Source of the DNA: [Flexibacter] sp. ATCC 35208
GTDB lineage: Bacteria > Bacteroidota > Bacteroidia > Chitinophagales > Chitinophagaceae
Direction of reading: 5' to 3'
Assembly: GCF_001975825.1 (NCBI RefSeq)
Contig: NZ_MTKN01000007.1
Location: forward strand, 73,931-137,930
DNA length: 64,000 nucleotides
Below the pieces are notes generated by a model. That model was not told the origin of the DNA. It saw only the letters and a program-made list of their open reading frames with translations, and did not search any database. This document shows positions 40,561 through 49,185 of the stretch, piece after piece. The position numbers were made by a program, and so were the translations under genes. The first letter of the stretch is position 1. Every line of letters starts with the position of its first letter.

Positions 40561-41997
40561 ATGGGATTTTTGGACCAATATGACCTTCCACCCAACATTT
40601 GGGACGAGATGTACGATCACCAACAGATAAGGGAGCACTATCACAAAGTCTTTACTTCGCTGGAACAATTCGATGTCAGTGCTCTTCAGCAGAAAGACCG
40701 CCTTGCTGGTGAACTCTTTATGAATCAAGGCATTACATTCACAGTGTACAGTGACGATGCCGGTATTGAACGCATTTTCCCCTTCGATATCATTCCCCGC
40801 ATCATAACCGGGAAGGAATGGGACCATATAGAATTGGGCATTCAACAGCGTTTAAAGGCCCTGAATCTCTTCTTAAAAGATATTTACAACGAACAACAGA
40901 TTTTAAAAGACAAGGTCGTTCCTGCGTCTCTTATTGCCACCTGTCCACATTATACCAGAGAGGTATTTGGGATCAAAGTTCCCCATGACATCTATGTACA
41001 TATTTCCGGAATAGACCTGATCAGGGGCGAGGATGGAAAGTTCTATGTACTGGAAGACAACCTCCGCACTCCTTCCGGGGTGAGCTATATGCTGGAAAAC
41101 AGGGAGGTGACCAAAAGGATCTTCCCCGAAATGCTGGCATCCAGTCATGTGCGCAGGGTGAGTAACTACCCCCTCATGCTCCATGAGATCCTTTTACAAA
41201 TGGGGCCGGCACAGATCTCTAACCCACGTGTGGTACTCCTCACACCCGGTATTTACAACTCTGCTTATTATGAACATGCTTTCCTGGCCCGAATGATGGG
41301 GATCACCCTCGTAGAAGGCAGGGACCTGGTCATCGATAATCATAAGGTATATATGAAAACCACGGAAGGCCTGGAACAGGTACATGTGATCTATCGCCGG
41401 ATAGACGATGAATACCTGGACCCACTGGCGTTTAAGCCGGATAGTGCACTGGGAATTCCGGGGTTAATGAATGCTTACCGCATGGGCAATGTGGCGATTG
41501 TGAATGCCATCGGGAACGGTGTAGCCGATGACAAAGCAGTGTACGCCTATGTACCGGCCATGATCCGGTATTACCTGAATGAAGAACCCATTTTGCCCAA
41601 TGTACCGACTTACGAATTGAGTGATCCGGAACAGCGCAAACATGTTTTTGAACATATAGGGCAAATGGTGATCAAGCGTACCAATCAGTCAGGTGGATAT
41701 GGCATGGTGATGGGTAATAAAGTGACTCCTGAAGAATGGGTGAAGGCCAAAGCCACTATTGAAGCAGATCCTCGTAGCTTTATTGCACAACCGATTATCA
41801 AACTTTCTACAGTTCCTTGTTTTATTGACGGCACTTTTCAGGCCAGGCATGTAGACTTACGCCCTTATGCATTATGTGGACCCCAGGGGGTACAGATCGT
41901 ACCCGGTGGACTCACAAGGGTGGCCTTACGCAAAGACTCCCTGATTGTGAACTCTTCACAGGGCGGGGGTAGTAAAGATACATGGGTTATTGATTAA
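40561..41997 (+). CDS. circularly permuted ATP-grasp protein
   Basis: Encodes 478 aa, cytosolic. It belongs to the circularly permuted ATP-grasp type 2 group (formerly DUF404/DUF407): N-terminal FDVSALQQKDRLAGELFMNQGITFTVY, the block GIDLIRGEDGKFYVLEDNLRTPSGVSYMLENR and, at the C-terminal side, QMVIKRTNQSGGYGMVMG, FIAQPIIKLSTVPCFIDGTF and RHVDLRPYALCGPQGVQIVPGGLTRVAL. ATP-grasp enzymes ligate a carboxylate to an amine through an acyl-phosphate, so this is likely an amide ligase on a peptide or amino-acid-like substrate. It opens an operon with alpha-E and transglutaminase genes (8-bp overlap with an alternative start of the next ORF). Homologues keep this gene order in many bacteria, but the product is unknown. 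Confidence 0.93.
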   Translation: MGFLDQYDLPPNIWDEMYDHQQIREHYHKVFTSLEQFDVSALQQKDRLAGELFMNQGITFTVYSDDAGIERIFPFDIIPRIITGKEWDHIELGIQQRLKALNLFLKDIYNEQQILKDKVVPASLIATCPHYTREVFGIKVPHDIYVHISGIDLIRGEDGKFYVLEDNLRTPSGVSYMLENREVTKRIFPEMLASSHVRRVSNYPLMLHEILLQMGPAQISNPRVVLLTPGIYNSAYYEHAFLARMMGITLVEGRDLVIDNHKVYMKTTEGLEQVHVIYRRIDDEYLDPLAFKPDSALGIPGLMNAYRMGNVAIVNAIGNGVADDKAVYAYVPAMIRYYLNEEPILPNVPTYELSDPEQRKHVFEHIGQMVIKRTNQSGGYGMVMGNKVTPEEWVKAKATIEADPRSFIAQPIIKLSTVPCFIDGTFQARHVDLRPYALCGPQGVQIVPGGLTRVALRKDSLIVNSSQGGGSKDTWVID

Positions 41998-42007
41998 AAT
42001 TATTTTC

Positions 42008-42949
42008 ATGCTAAGTAGGATTGCGGATTCACTATTCTGGCTGGCCCGTTATATGGAAAGGGCCGAAGGTTTACTAAGAGTTACCTCTACACATTATCTC
42101 CTTTCTCTCGACAAAGATGTAAATGGTGCGCTCACCTGGCAATCGGTACTTGAGACCTTCACCACCGCTACACCAGCAGAGATTGAAGCGACAAAAGATC
42201 AAACTGCGGATGCGTTGAAACTGTTGCTCACCAGCAACAGCAACTCCAATTCATTGAAAGTGATCATCAGCAAGGCAAGGGAGAATGCGAGAGGTATACA
42301 GGATTATATTACCAAAGAAGTATGGGAGGAAGTAAATTCCTTTTATCACCTCATCAATCAGCCTACGCTCGATAAACGGTTAGCCAGCTATGAAGCAGCA
42401 GATATGCTGGACATGTTCACAAGACATAGTGTCTTGTATACAGGCATTACTGATATCACCATGGCACGGGGCACGGGCTGGGCGTTTATGAATCTTGGAA
42501 AATACATTGAACGGTGTTTTGAGACGATCGTGCTGACAAATAAACACTACCAGATCAATCATTACAAGATCCATGAAAGCAAGGACATCATGCAATGGCG
42601 ACAATTGCTCATGTCCCTTTCCGGATATGAACTACATTTGAAGACATACAGGTCTTCTGCGGATAATCACGATGTATTGCACCAGGTATTGTTCAACGAA
42701 GACTTCCCGCATTCGGTAGTGTATTCCTTAGGACGCATTGACCGGCATTTGCAGGATGTAACAAAGCGCAATTTCTCGGAAGAAAACGCTGCATTGATGC
42801 GTTGTTTCGGACGATTGTACAGTAAGGTAAAACATACTGACCTCGAAACACTGAACAATCATACCTTACATCCTTATATGGAAGACCTGCGGGGCGAAGT
42901 ACAGCACTTTACCAGAATGCTGGGTCAACAATTTTTTTCTTACGCATAA
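42008..42949 (+). CDS. alpha-E domain protein
   Basis: Encodes 313 aa from ATG 42008 (MLSRIADSLFWLARYMERAE, the standard start of the family). An ORF start at 41990 would overlap the previous gene and add six residues. The all-helical alpha-E domain (formerly DUF403) has the repeated signatures RYMERAEGLLRV and GKYIERCFETIVL, and ends RMLGQQFFSYA. No catalytic residues are established; the family is known almost only as a partner of the permuted ATP-grasp protein and may be a substrate carrier or scaffold. It lies between the ATP-grasp (10 bp) and transglutaminase (11 bp) genes. Confidence 0.92.
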   Translation: MLSRIADSLFWLARYMERAEGLLRVTSTHYLLSLDKDVNGALTWQSVLETFTTATPAEIEATKDQTADALKLLLTSNSNSNSLKVIISKARENARGIQDYITKEVWEEVNSFYHLINQPTLDKRLASYEAADMLDMFTRHSVLYTGITDITMARGTGWAFMNLGKYIERCFETIVLTNKHYQINHYKIHESKDIMQWRQLLMSLSGYELHLKTYRSSADNHDVLHQVLFNEDFPHSVVYSLGRIDRHLQDVTKRNFSEENAALMRCFGRLYSKVKHTDLETLNNHTLHPYMEDLRGEVQHFTRMLGQQFFSYA

Positions 42950-42960
42950 GTGTTTGCTAT

Positions 42961-43896
42961 ATGCCTATTTTCAGAATTCATCATATTACAAGGTACGAAT
43001 ACGAAAGACCGGTCAAAGAAAGTGTGAACGAGATCAAGATCTTCCCTTCACAGTGTCCGGGACAGGAAGTTTTGCAGCATGATCTGTCTATTACCGGGCA
43101 TCCGGATGTACAGACATTTACGGATTACTTTGGGAATAAGACCGGCGGGTTCAACATACTGGCTGCACACAAGTTGCTCAAGATAGAAAGCAAATTACTG
43201 GTAAGGACTACCGCTACTTCGCAATTGCAGTTGAATTTCCATTCAGGGTTTGAGCAATTGAAAGATGAGGTACTGGGAGATTTACAATTGCTAGAGATGG
43301 CAAGGACTGCGTCTATTGAGGCACAGGATGTGATCAACGATATCCAGAAATCGATCTTTGCCCAGGGAAAAAGTGTAGCGGCAGTAACAGAACATTGTAG
43401 TGAATATATCTTCAGACATTTCAAATACATCAAAGGGATTACAAATATCGAAACCACGGTTGATGAAATTTTGCACCACAAGGCAGGTGTGTGCCAGGAT
43501 TTTGCACACCTGATGCTGCAGATATTGAGAAGTTGCCAGATCCCATGCAGGTATGTGAGCGGGTATATTTGTCCGAATAAGGATGGATTAAGAGGTGAAG
43601 GAGCTACGCATGCGTGGGTAGAGGTATATATACCCGGAACAGGATGGGCGGGGATTGATCCGACCAATAATGTATGGGTAACCAATAAGCATGTGAAATT
43701 AGCGGTGGGCAGGGATTTTAGAGATTGTACACCTGTAAAGGGAACTTTTAAAGGACCAGCTAAACAGCAGCTATCTGTATTTGTGGCTGTGGGGTATGAA
43801 GATGGGTATGTATTTGAGGAGTTGAATAATGTACATCTACAGGACCAACAGGAGCATACGCAGAAGGAAGAAAGCGAAGGCGCAGGCCAACAGTAG
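42961..43896 (+). CDS. transglutaminase-like protein
   Basis: Encodes 311 aa. An N-terminal bacterial transglutaminase-associated domain (about 1-85, FRIHHITRYEYERPVKESVN) is followed by the papain-like core with Cys178 in KAGVCQDFAHLML, His217 in GATHAWVEVYIPG and Asp233 in GIDPTNNVWV. Such cytosolic members may act as proteases or amide-forming enzymes rather than protein cross-linkers. The gene completes the ATP-grasp/alpha-E unit, whose chemistry (ligase plus cysteine peptidase or transferase) implies making and trimming a peptide-like product. The C-terminus has a charged tail (EHTQKEESEGAGQQ). A bidirectional terminator follows. Confidence 0.93.
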   Translation: MPIFRIHHITRYEYERPVKESVNEIKIFPSQCPGQEVLQHDLSITGHPDVQTFTDYFGNKTGGFNILAAHKLLKIESKLLVRTTATSQLQLNFHSGFEQLKDEVLGDLQLLEMARTASIEAQDVINDIQKSIFAQGKSVAAVTEHCSEYIFRHFKYIKGITNIETTVDEILHHKAGVCQDFAHLMLQILRSCQIPCRYVSGYICPNKDGLRGEGATHAWVEVYIPGTGWAGIDPTNNVWVTNKHVKLAVGRDFRDCTPVKGTFKGPAKQQLSVFVAVGYEDGYVFEELNNVHLQDQQEHTQKEESEGAGQQ

Positions 43897-43964
43897 TTTT
43901 TCTTTGCATTACTCACGCTGCGAAATAAATTGCATTTACATTCGCCGGCCGCCAGCCAGCAATA

Positions 43965-44001
43965 AAAAAAATGGCGCTTGCTAAGCAAGCGCCATTTTTT
44001 T
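43965..44001. terminator. bidirectional terminator overlapping the permease stop codon
   Basis: AAAAAAATGGCGCTTGC (43965-43981) pairs perfectly with GCAAGCGCCATTTTTTT (43985-44001), loop TAA, with T runs on both strands. The permease stop codon (43981-43983) lies at the loop, so the right arm encodes the last residues of the permease. Confidence 0.88.
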
Positions 44002-45390
44002 AGTTCCAAAAAGATAATACGCAGGAATCCCCAACAACACAATCAACAATCCCGGCCAGGTATTCTCCCACTTATACACCAGCAATGACAAACAAATAAT
44101 CGTCGCTGCTATAATATACATCATAGGAATAAACGGATACCCAAACGCCTTATACGGCCTTTCCATTTCCGGCCTTGTACGCCTCAACCTGAATATCCCC
44201 GCTATCGTAAGAATATAAAAGATCAACACCACAAAGATCACATAATCCAGCAGCTGCCCATACCGCCCACTCAAACACAATAAGGAAGCCCATATACATT
44301 GACTCCACAACGCCTTCCCCGGCACCGCATTCTTATTCAACAACCCCATTTGCTTAAAAAACAACCCATCCTTTGCCATGGTAAAACACACCCTCGCTCC
44401 TGACAATATCAACCCATTCACACACCCAAACGTAGACACCATCAGCAACACAGCTATAATCACCGTACCATTATTTCCAAAGATGCGTACGGCCGCCGCC
44501 ACCCCTACCCGATCATTCTCTGCAAATGCAATTTCGCGCAAAGGCAGTACTGCCAGGTAAATCAGGTTAGTGGCAATGTAAATCATCGTGACCAGCAATG
44601 TACCAAAGAACAAACTGCGCCCGATATTCTTCTCAGGTTTTTTAATCTCCCCAGCTATAAAGGTCACATTATTCCAGCTATCACTACTAAACAACCCGCC
44701 TACCATACTCGCCGCTATGGCTCCCAACACCGCAAATCCGGAATAAGACACCAGCTGCGCAGGCTCCAGCTTATTAAACCCAAACCCGCTCTGCCAGTTC
44801 GCATCCCACACCTGCTTATTCGCCGCAAAGCAGCCAAATACGATCAGTGCCAGCAATGCGACGATCTTTGTCAATGTAAAGATCGTTTGAATTAACTTCC
44901 CCTCTCTCACCCCCCGCGTATTCACAAAGGTGAGAAAGATGATCAGCAGAATAGACGTGACCTGTGCAGCCGAGATTTTTACAAACCCCAGATCTGCCAG
45001 TATATGCGTCTCACTCAATATGGGAAACCGAAAGGCTGTGAACCTTGCAAACGCTACACCTACTGCTGCAATCGTACCCGCCTGTATCACTGTAAAGAAA
45101 CTCCATCCGAACAGGAACCCTGTCAGGTCATTGAAAGCTTCTTTCAGGTATACATACTGTCCGCCAGCATGAGGAAACATTGCACTGAGCTCACCATAAC
45201 TCACAGCCGCCGTAATGGTGAGTACCGCTGTAATAACCCATATCAGTATCAGCCAGCCGGCCGAACCTACATTGCGGGTGATATCGGCACTCACGAGAAA
45301 GATCCCGGAGCCGATCATGGATCCTGCTACGATCATTGTAGCATCGAGCAGGCCAAATGAACGTTTAAATGATTTTGGTTGATCTGACAT
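43981..45390 (-). CDS. APC-family amino-acid permease
   Basis: Encodes 469 aa with about 12 membrane segments. The APC superfamily signature is clear at the start (SFGLLDATMIVAGSMIGSGIFLVSADI, with GSGIF) and mid-protein (GGLFSSDSWNNVTFIAGEIKKPEKNIGRSL), as in LAT-type exchangers and amino-acid importers. It lies 9 bp downstream of an aldehyde dehydrogenase gene and beside a DapA-family gene of the hydroxyproline pathway, so hydroxyproline or a related amino acid is the likely cargo, by context. Its last codons form one arm of the terminator, so termination is tied to the gene end. Confidence 0.92.
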   Translation of the reverse strand: MSDQPKSFKRSFGLLDATMIVAGSMIGSGIFLVSADITRNVGSAGWLILIWVITAVLTITAAVSYGELSAMFPHAGGQYVYLKEAFNDLTGFLFGWSFFTVIQAGTIAAVGVAFARFTAFRFPILSETHILADLGFVKISAAQVTSILLIIFLTFVNTRGVREGKLIQTIFTLTKIVALLALIVFGCFAANKQVWDANWQSGFGFNKLEPAQLVSYSGFAVLGAIAASMVGGLFSSDSWNNVTFIAGEIKKPEKNIGRSLFFGTLLVTMIYIATNLIYLAVLPLREIAFAENDRVGVAAAVRIFGNNGTVIIAVLLMVSTFGCVNGLILSGARVCFTMAKDGLFFKQMGLLNKNAVPGKALWSQCIWASLLCLSGRYGQLLDYVIFVVLIFYILTIAGIFRLRRTRPEMERPYKAFGYPFIPMMYIIAATIICLSLLVYKWENTWPGLLIVLLGIPAYYLFGTKKMALA

Positions 45391-45399
45391 AGGTGTTTT

Positions 45400-46848
45400 T
45401 TATCTGGTAAATTCGTTATCGACCAGTCTCCATATTCCTAACGGGTTTGATTTTTTTAATGCATCGGGCAACATGCTATCTGAAAAGTTCTGAAAACATA
45501 CAGGTCTTACCCAGCGGCGAATGGCACTGGTACCCACACTGGTAAAGCGACTATCTGTCGTAGCCGGATAAGGGCCCCCATGCACCATTGCAGCACATAC
45601 TTCCACGCCGGTAGGGGCATTGTTCAATATTATCCTGCCTGCTAAAGTGGCCTGCAATGCAATCAGTGATTTGTAAATAGTCGTATCCTTATCTGTACCG
45701 ACCACTGTAGTGGTGAGTTGTCCTTTCAGGCTTCTCAGTACTTTCCCCAGTTCTTCTTCATCGGCACAGGATACCAGTAATGAATACGGGCCAAAGAGTT
45801 CTTCTGCCAGGTGAGGGTTTTGTAAAAACTCAGCCCCCGTCGTGCGCGCTACGGCAGGCCAGGCTTCTGTTTCAGCAGGTTCGGCTGTTTGTCCGACCAG
45901 CGTAACCGCGTCCAGTGAGAGTACGCTGGCACGTCCTTTTACATAGGCCGCATGGATACCTGCGTGCAACATCTTTGCAGGTGAACTGGCAGCTATTGCA
46001 CCGCCTAACATATGTGCGAAGTTGTCCAATGCATCGCTTTGTATACCGAGCAACAAACCGGGGTTGGTACAAAACTGTCCCATACCGAGGGTAATACTTG
46101 CAGCAAAGGTTTGTGCCAGTTGTGGTCCCTGTGTGAGCAATGCATCCTGGTAGAATACAACAGGGTTCACACTGCCCATTTCTGCAAAGACAGGGATGGG
46201 GGTTTCCCTTTGTGCAGCGTATTGTAATAACGCTTTACCTCCATTGAAAGAACCGGTGAATGCCACACCGGTGGTAGCAGGATCCATGACCAATGCCTTG
46301 CCTGTTTCATAGCCTTCGTCGGCTACATGCTGCACGGTATGCGCAGGGAGGTCTGTCTTTTCAATGGCACTGGCAATGGCCTGGTAGGCCAGTAAAGAAG
46401 TGCGTGGATGTGCAGGATGACCTTTCACAACCACGGTTGCACCGGCGGCGAGGGCACTGGCGGTATCACCACCGGCAGTAGAAAATGCAAAAGGGAAATT
46501 GCTGGCGCCGAATACGACTACAGGGCCTATAGGCAATAACATCCTGCGCAGATCGGGTCTGGCAGGGGTATTTTCTGGTCTGGCAGAATCGATGACAGCT
46601 TCTACCCAGCTACCTTCTTTGATCAGGTCAGCAAATAATTTTAACTGATTGGTGGTGCGGGTCAGTTCACCATTGAGACGGGCAGCAGGCAGATTGGTTT
46701 CTTCGCCGGCTGTCTCAACCATGATTGTTCTTTGCGCTTCCAGCTCAGTAGCGATGGTTTCCAGTAATGCAGCACGTACAGCAGGGGTCACCTGTCTGTA
46801 CGTTTCAAAGGCCTGTGCGGACTGCTGCATGATCTTTTGTATCTGCAT
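45400..46848 (-). CDS. aldehyde dehydrogenase, likely 2-oxoglutarate semialdehyde dehydrogenase
   Basis: Encodes 482 aa, a full-length ALDH. The general base Glu223 lies in PVFAEMGSVNPV, and the nucleophile Cys260 in GMGQFCTNPG. The FAEMGSVNP form, together with FGASNFPFAFSTAGGDTASALAAG, is typical of the 2,5-dioxovalerate (2-oxoglutarate semialdehyde) dehydrogenase branch. It would oxidise the semialdehyde to 2-oxoglutarate with NAD(P)+, the last step of hydroxyproline breakdown and also of some sugar-acid pathways. The DapA-family gene supplying its substrate lies 22 bp upstream and the permease 9 bp downstream, in one operon. Confidence 0.92.
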   Translation of the reverse strand: MQIQKIMQQSAQAFETYRQVTPAVRAALLETIATELEAQRTIMVETAGEETNLPAARLNGELTRTTNQLKLFADLIKEGSWVEAVIDSARPENTPARPDLRRMLLPIGPVVVFGASNFPFAFSTAGGDTASALAAGATVVVKGHPAHPRTSLLAYQAIASAIEKTDLPAHTVQHVADEGYETGKALVMDPATTGVAFTGSFNGGKALLQYAAQRETPIPVFAEMGSVNPVVFYQDALLTQGPQLAQTFAASITLGMGQFCTNPGLLLGIQSDALDNFAHMLGGAIAASSPAKMLHAGIHAAYVKGRASVLSLDAVTLVGQTAEPAETEAWPAVARTTGAEFLQNPHLAEELFGPYSLLVSCADEEELGKVLRSLKGQLTTTVVGTDKDTTIYKSLIALQATLAGRIILNNAPTGVEVCAAMVHGGPYPATTDSRFTSVGTSAIRRWVRPVCFQNFSDSMLPDALKKSNPLGIWRLVDNEFTR

Positions 46849-46870
46849 GCGATGTGATTATATTGAAATG

Positions 46871-47776
46871 TTAATATACGGGCAACTTCGGTTTGTTGGC
46901 CAGCGCGGTATTGATCACAGAGAGAATTTTTTCTCTTTCCGTTCCTTCCAATGGCAGGCGGGGTGCCCTGACTGTTTCGGAACCCAGACCTACCAGTTGC
47001 TCAGCCAGTTTAATATACTGCACTAATTTAGGGTGTAAATCCAATTCAAGCAAAGGCAGGAACCAGCGATAGATAGCGAGGGCTTCCTGTATCCTGCCAG
47101 CTTTGGTGAGGCGGTATATTGCCACCGTCTCTTCAGGGAAGGCACATACCAGTCCTCCTACCCAACCATCGGCACCCAGCATGATCTCTTCCATAGCTAA
47201 CGTATCTACCCCACAGAGTATTTTGAAGCGATCGCCAAACCGATTGATCATACGGGTCACATTAGAGACGTCTCTGGTAGATTCTTTAACAGCCTGTACG
47301 TTCGGAAATGCGCTTAATTGTTCAAAAATATCAAGGGTTACTTCGATCTTATAATCAACGGGATTGTTATAGATCATGATCGGCAGGTCAGTGGATGCGG
47401 CTACGGTTTTGAAGTAAGTAGCGGTTTCTTTTTCATCGCTTTTATAACGCATGGGTGGCAGCAGCATCAGGCCTTTTGCACCCCATTTAGCAGCTGCTGC
47501 TGCCTGCTTTACGGCATCGGCGGTAGCGCCTTCTGCAATGTTGAGTACCACCGGGATCTTTCCCTGCACCTTTTCAACTGCATATTTTGTGAGGGTTTCT
47601 TTTTCAGCGATGCTGATGGTACTGGCCTCACCCAGTGAACCACCGAGGATCACGCCGTCAATTCCGGCTGCTACCTGTGCATCCAGATTTTTGCCAAACA
47701 GAGATAGGTCAAGTTCATCTGATGGTGTAAACTTGGTGGTAAATGCAGGAAATATTCCTTTCCATTCAATAGCCAT
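46871..47776 (-). CDS. DapA-family lyase, likely pyrroline-4-hydroxy-2-carboxylate deaminase
   Basis: Encodes 301 aa, the usual (beta/alpha)8 class I aldolase length. The Schiff-base Lys164 lies in VQAVKEST, Tyr136 in MIYNNPVDY, and the GGSLGE loop (about 45-50) binds a carboxylate. Family members include dihydrodipicolinate synthase, sugar-acid aldolases and the deaminase that turns pyrroline-4-hydroxy-2-carboxylate to 2-oxoglutarate semialdehyde. The neighbouring semialdehyde dehydrogenase and the epimerase and dehydrogenase at 26-28 kb favour the last. The gene is first in its operon, facing the AraC gene across a shared control region. Confidence 0.9.
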   Translation of the reverse strand: MAIEWKGIFPAFTTKFTPSDELDLSLFGKNLDAQVAAGIDGVILGGSLGEASTISIAEKETLTKYAVEKVQGKIPVVLNIAEGATADAVKQAAAAAKWGAKGLMLLPPMRYKSDEKETATYFKTVAASTDLPIMIYNNPVDYKIEVTLDIFEQLSAFPNVQAVKESTRDVSNVTRMINRFGDRFKILCGVDTLAMEEIMLGADGWVGGLVCAFPEETVAIYRLTKAGRIQEALAIYRWFLPLLELDLHPKLVQYIKLAEQLVGLGSETVRAPRLPLEGTEREKILSVINTALANKPKLPVY

Positions 47777-47796
47777 AGACTGTTTATTTTTTTTTT

Positions 47797-47804
47797 CAAA
47801 AATA
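47797..47804 (-). promoter_or_regulatory. possible -7 element of the lyase operon
   Basis: TATTTTTG on the minus strand fits TAnnTTTG and lies 21 bp before the ATG at 47776. It lies in a T-rich stretch and lacks a clear -33 element, so the call is weak. Confidence 0.35.
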
Positions 47805-47976
47805 TCTACTACAATGTAAGGGGGCCGCTCTGATAGTAATCAATTATTATTAAATTTTAACCTCTTTGACTGAGGGGTAGTTGCAATGCCTGTTATACGC
47901 ACATCTCCGAATTATTGCGCGGGCGGCCGCCGGGCCTGCGGAGACGGAAACACGGTACTTTTAACGGGTGTAATTT

Positions 47977-48059
47977 AGGTTAATCCGGATTTTATCCATC
48001 ATTGCCCGGATATTAACCTGTATAGGTTTAATATTATGAAATTTGGGTTAAAATCCGTA
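47977..48059. promoter_or_regulatory. cluster of three GGTTAAnnTCCG-like sites (candidate AraC operator)
   Basis: The motif GGTTAA followed by TCCG occurs as GGTTAATCCGG at 47978-47988, inverted as CCCGGATATTAACC at 48005-48018, and as GGTTAAAATCCGTAA at 48046-48060. It lies in the 451-bp divergent region between the lyase operon and the AraC gene, the natural place for the regulator to bind. The rest of 47777-48227 shows a GC-rich patch near 47925 and no ORF. Confidence 0.45.
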
Positions 48060-48227
48060 ATATTGAGAGGACGAAATTTTAATTGTGTAATTAACACTCA
48101 TTTCTACCCGATAGACGGGATCAACCAAAATATTTAGATTTTGCTACTGAAGAAGGGCCTTTTTACTTTTTACCTGTAAAACAATTTTTGCAAGTACCTG
48201 CTTGCGGTGACTTAAAATTACTTTACG

Positions 48228-49103
48228 ATGAAAGTGTTACAGTTTACTATACCTGTTCCGCTGGACAAATCGATCATTGTTCAAAAAGACGTTTTGCCTT
48301 TTTTCTATCCACACTTACACAGACATCATGAGATCCAGATGAGCTGGATTCAACAGGGAGAAGGCACCCTGGTAGCGGATAATAATATGCATGCGTTCCG
48401 GCCGAATGATATATTCTGGCTGGGGGCAAATCAACCGCATATCTTTAAGAGTGAGGCGTCGTATTTTCAGCCTAAAAGCAGGAAGAAGATCGTGGCGCTG
48501 GCGATATTTTTTAATCCGAATGGAGATCTATCTTCGTTGTTTAATTTGCCGGAGACGAAGTTGCTGAAGAACTTTATTTCGCAGAGCCAGTCAGGGTTTA
48601 AGGTGCCAGATGCCCATAAGGCGGAGGTGAGTAGTAAGATGATGCAGATTACGAATAGTAGTGGCACGGATCAGTTGTTGCAGTTTGTAGATCTGTTAAA
48701 GCAATTATCCGGGTATGCGGATATGACGCCACTGGCTACGGCACAGAAGACGCAGCTGGTGAGTGAGCATGAGGGGATCAGGATCGGGAATATCTATAAT
48801 TATATTATGCAGAATTATGATAAGCCGATCACGCTGGAAGATGCGGCGAAGCAGGCGCATATGACACCACAGGCTTTTTGCAGGTTCTTCAAGAAGCATA
48901 CGCTGCATACGTTTGTTTCATTTTTGAATGAGGTGAGGATTAATGAGGCGTGTAAGAAGCTGACGGATGGAGCGTTTGATAATATTGCGACGGTGGCGTA
49001 TACGTGTGGGTTCAATAGTATTACGAATTTCAACAGGGTGTTTAAGACGGTGACGACGCAGTCGCCGAGTGATTATATGACGAGTTATTTTCAGAGTGTA
49101 TAA
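48228..49103 (+). CDS. AraC-family transcriptional regulator
   Basis: Encodes 291 aa. An N-terminal cupin-type sensor domain (about 20-110, FFYPHLHRHHEIQMSWIQQGEGTL, NDIFWLGANQPHIF) is joined to a C-terminal double helix-turn-helix (about 190-288, ITLEDAAKQAHMTPQAFCRFF and IATVAYTCGFNSITNFNRVFK). It reads away from the lyase/aldehyde dehydrogenase/permease operon and probably controls it, perhaps in response to hydroxyproline or a pathway intermediate. The epimerase/dehydrogenase pair at 26-28 kb may be a second target. A strong terminator follows. Confidence 0.94.
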   Translation: MKVLQFTIPVPLDKSIIVQKDVLPFFYPHLHRHHEIQMSWIQQGEGTLVADNNMHAFRPNDIFWLGANQPHIFKSEASYFQPKSRKKIVALAIFFNPNGDLSSLFNLPETKLLKNFISQSQSGFKVPDAHKAEVSSKMMQITNSSGTDQLLQFVDLLKQLSGYADMTPLATAQKTQLVSEHEGIRIGNIYNYIMQNYDKPITLEDAAKQAHMTPQAFCRFFKKHTLHTFVSFLNEVRINEACKKLTDGAFDNIATVAYTCGFNSITNFNRVFKTVTTQSPSDYMTSYFQSV

Positions 49104-49139
49104 AAAACAAACCCGCCTAAAACGGCGGGTTTGTTTTTT
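49102..49139. terminator. bidirectional Rho-independent terminator
   Basis: AAAAAACAAACCCGCC (49102-49117) pairs with GGCGGGTTTGTTTTTT (49124-49139) around a 6-base loop. It serves the AraC gene on the plus strand and the convergent lipoprotein gene on the minus strand. Confidence 0.9.
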
Positions 49140-49185
49140 ATATTTCATTCTGCTCTCAGTTTAAAAAGAGTCATATTCCTCACAC

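Noticed and set aside
43125..44042. 305-aa minus-strand ORF opposite the transglutaminase gene
   Set aside because: The plus strand encodes a transglutaminase with a complete catalytic triad here; the reverse frame is Cys/Ser-rich, crosses the bidirectional terminator and overlaps the permease end.
47925..47945. GC-rich patch as a possible terminator or site-specific recombination site
   Set aside because: The bases GCGGGCGGCCGCCGG are partly self-complementary but very short, lack a T run, and have no partner elsewhere in the window.
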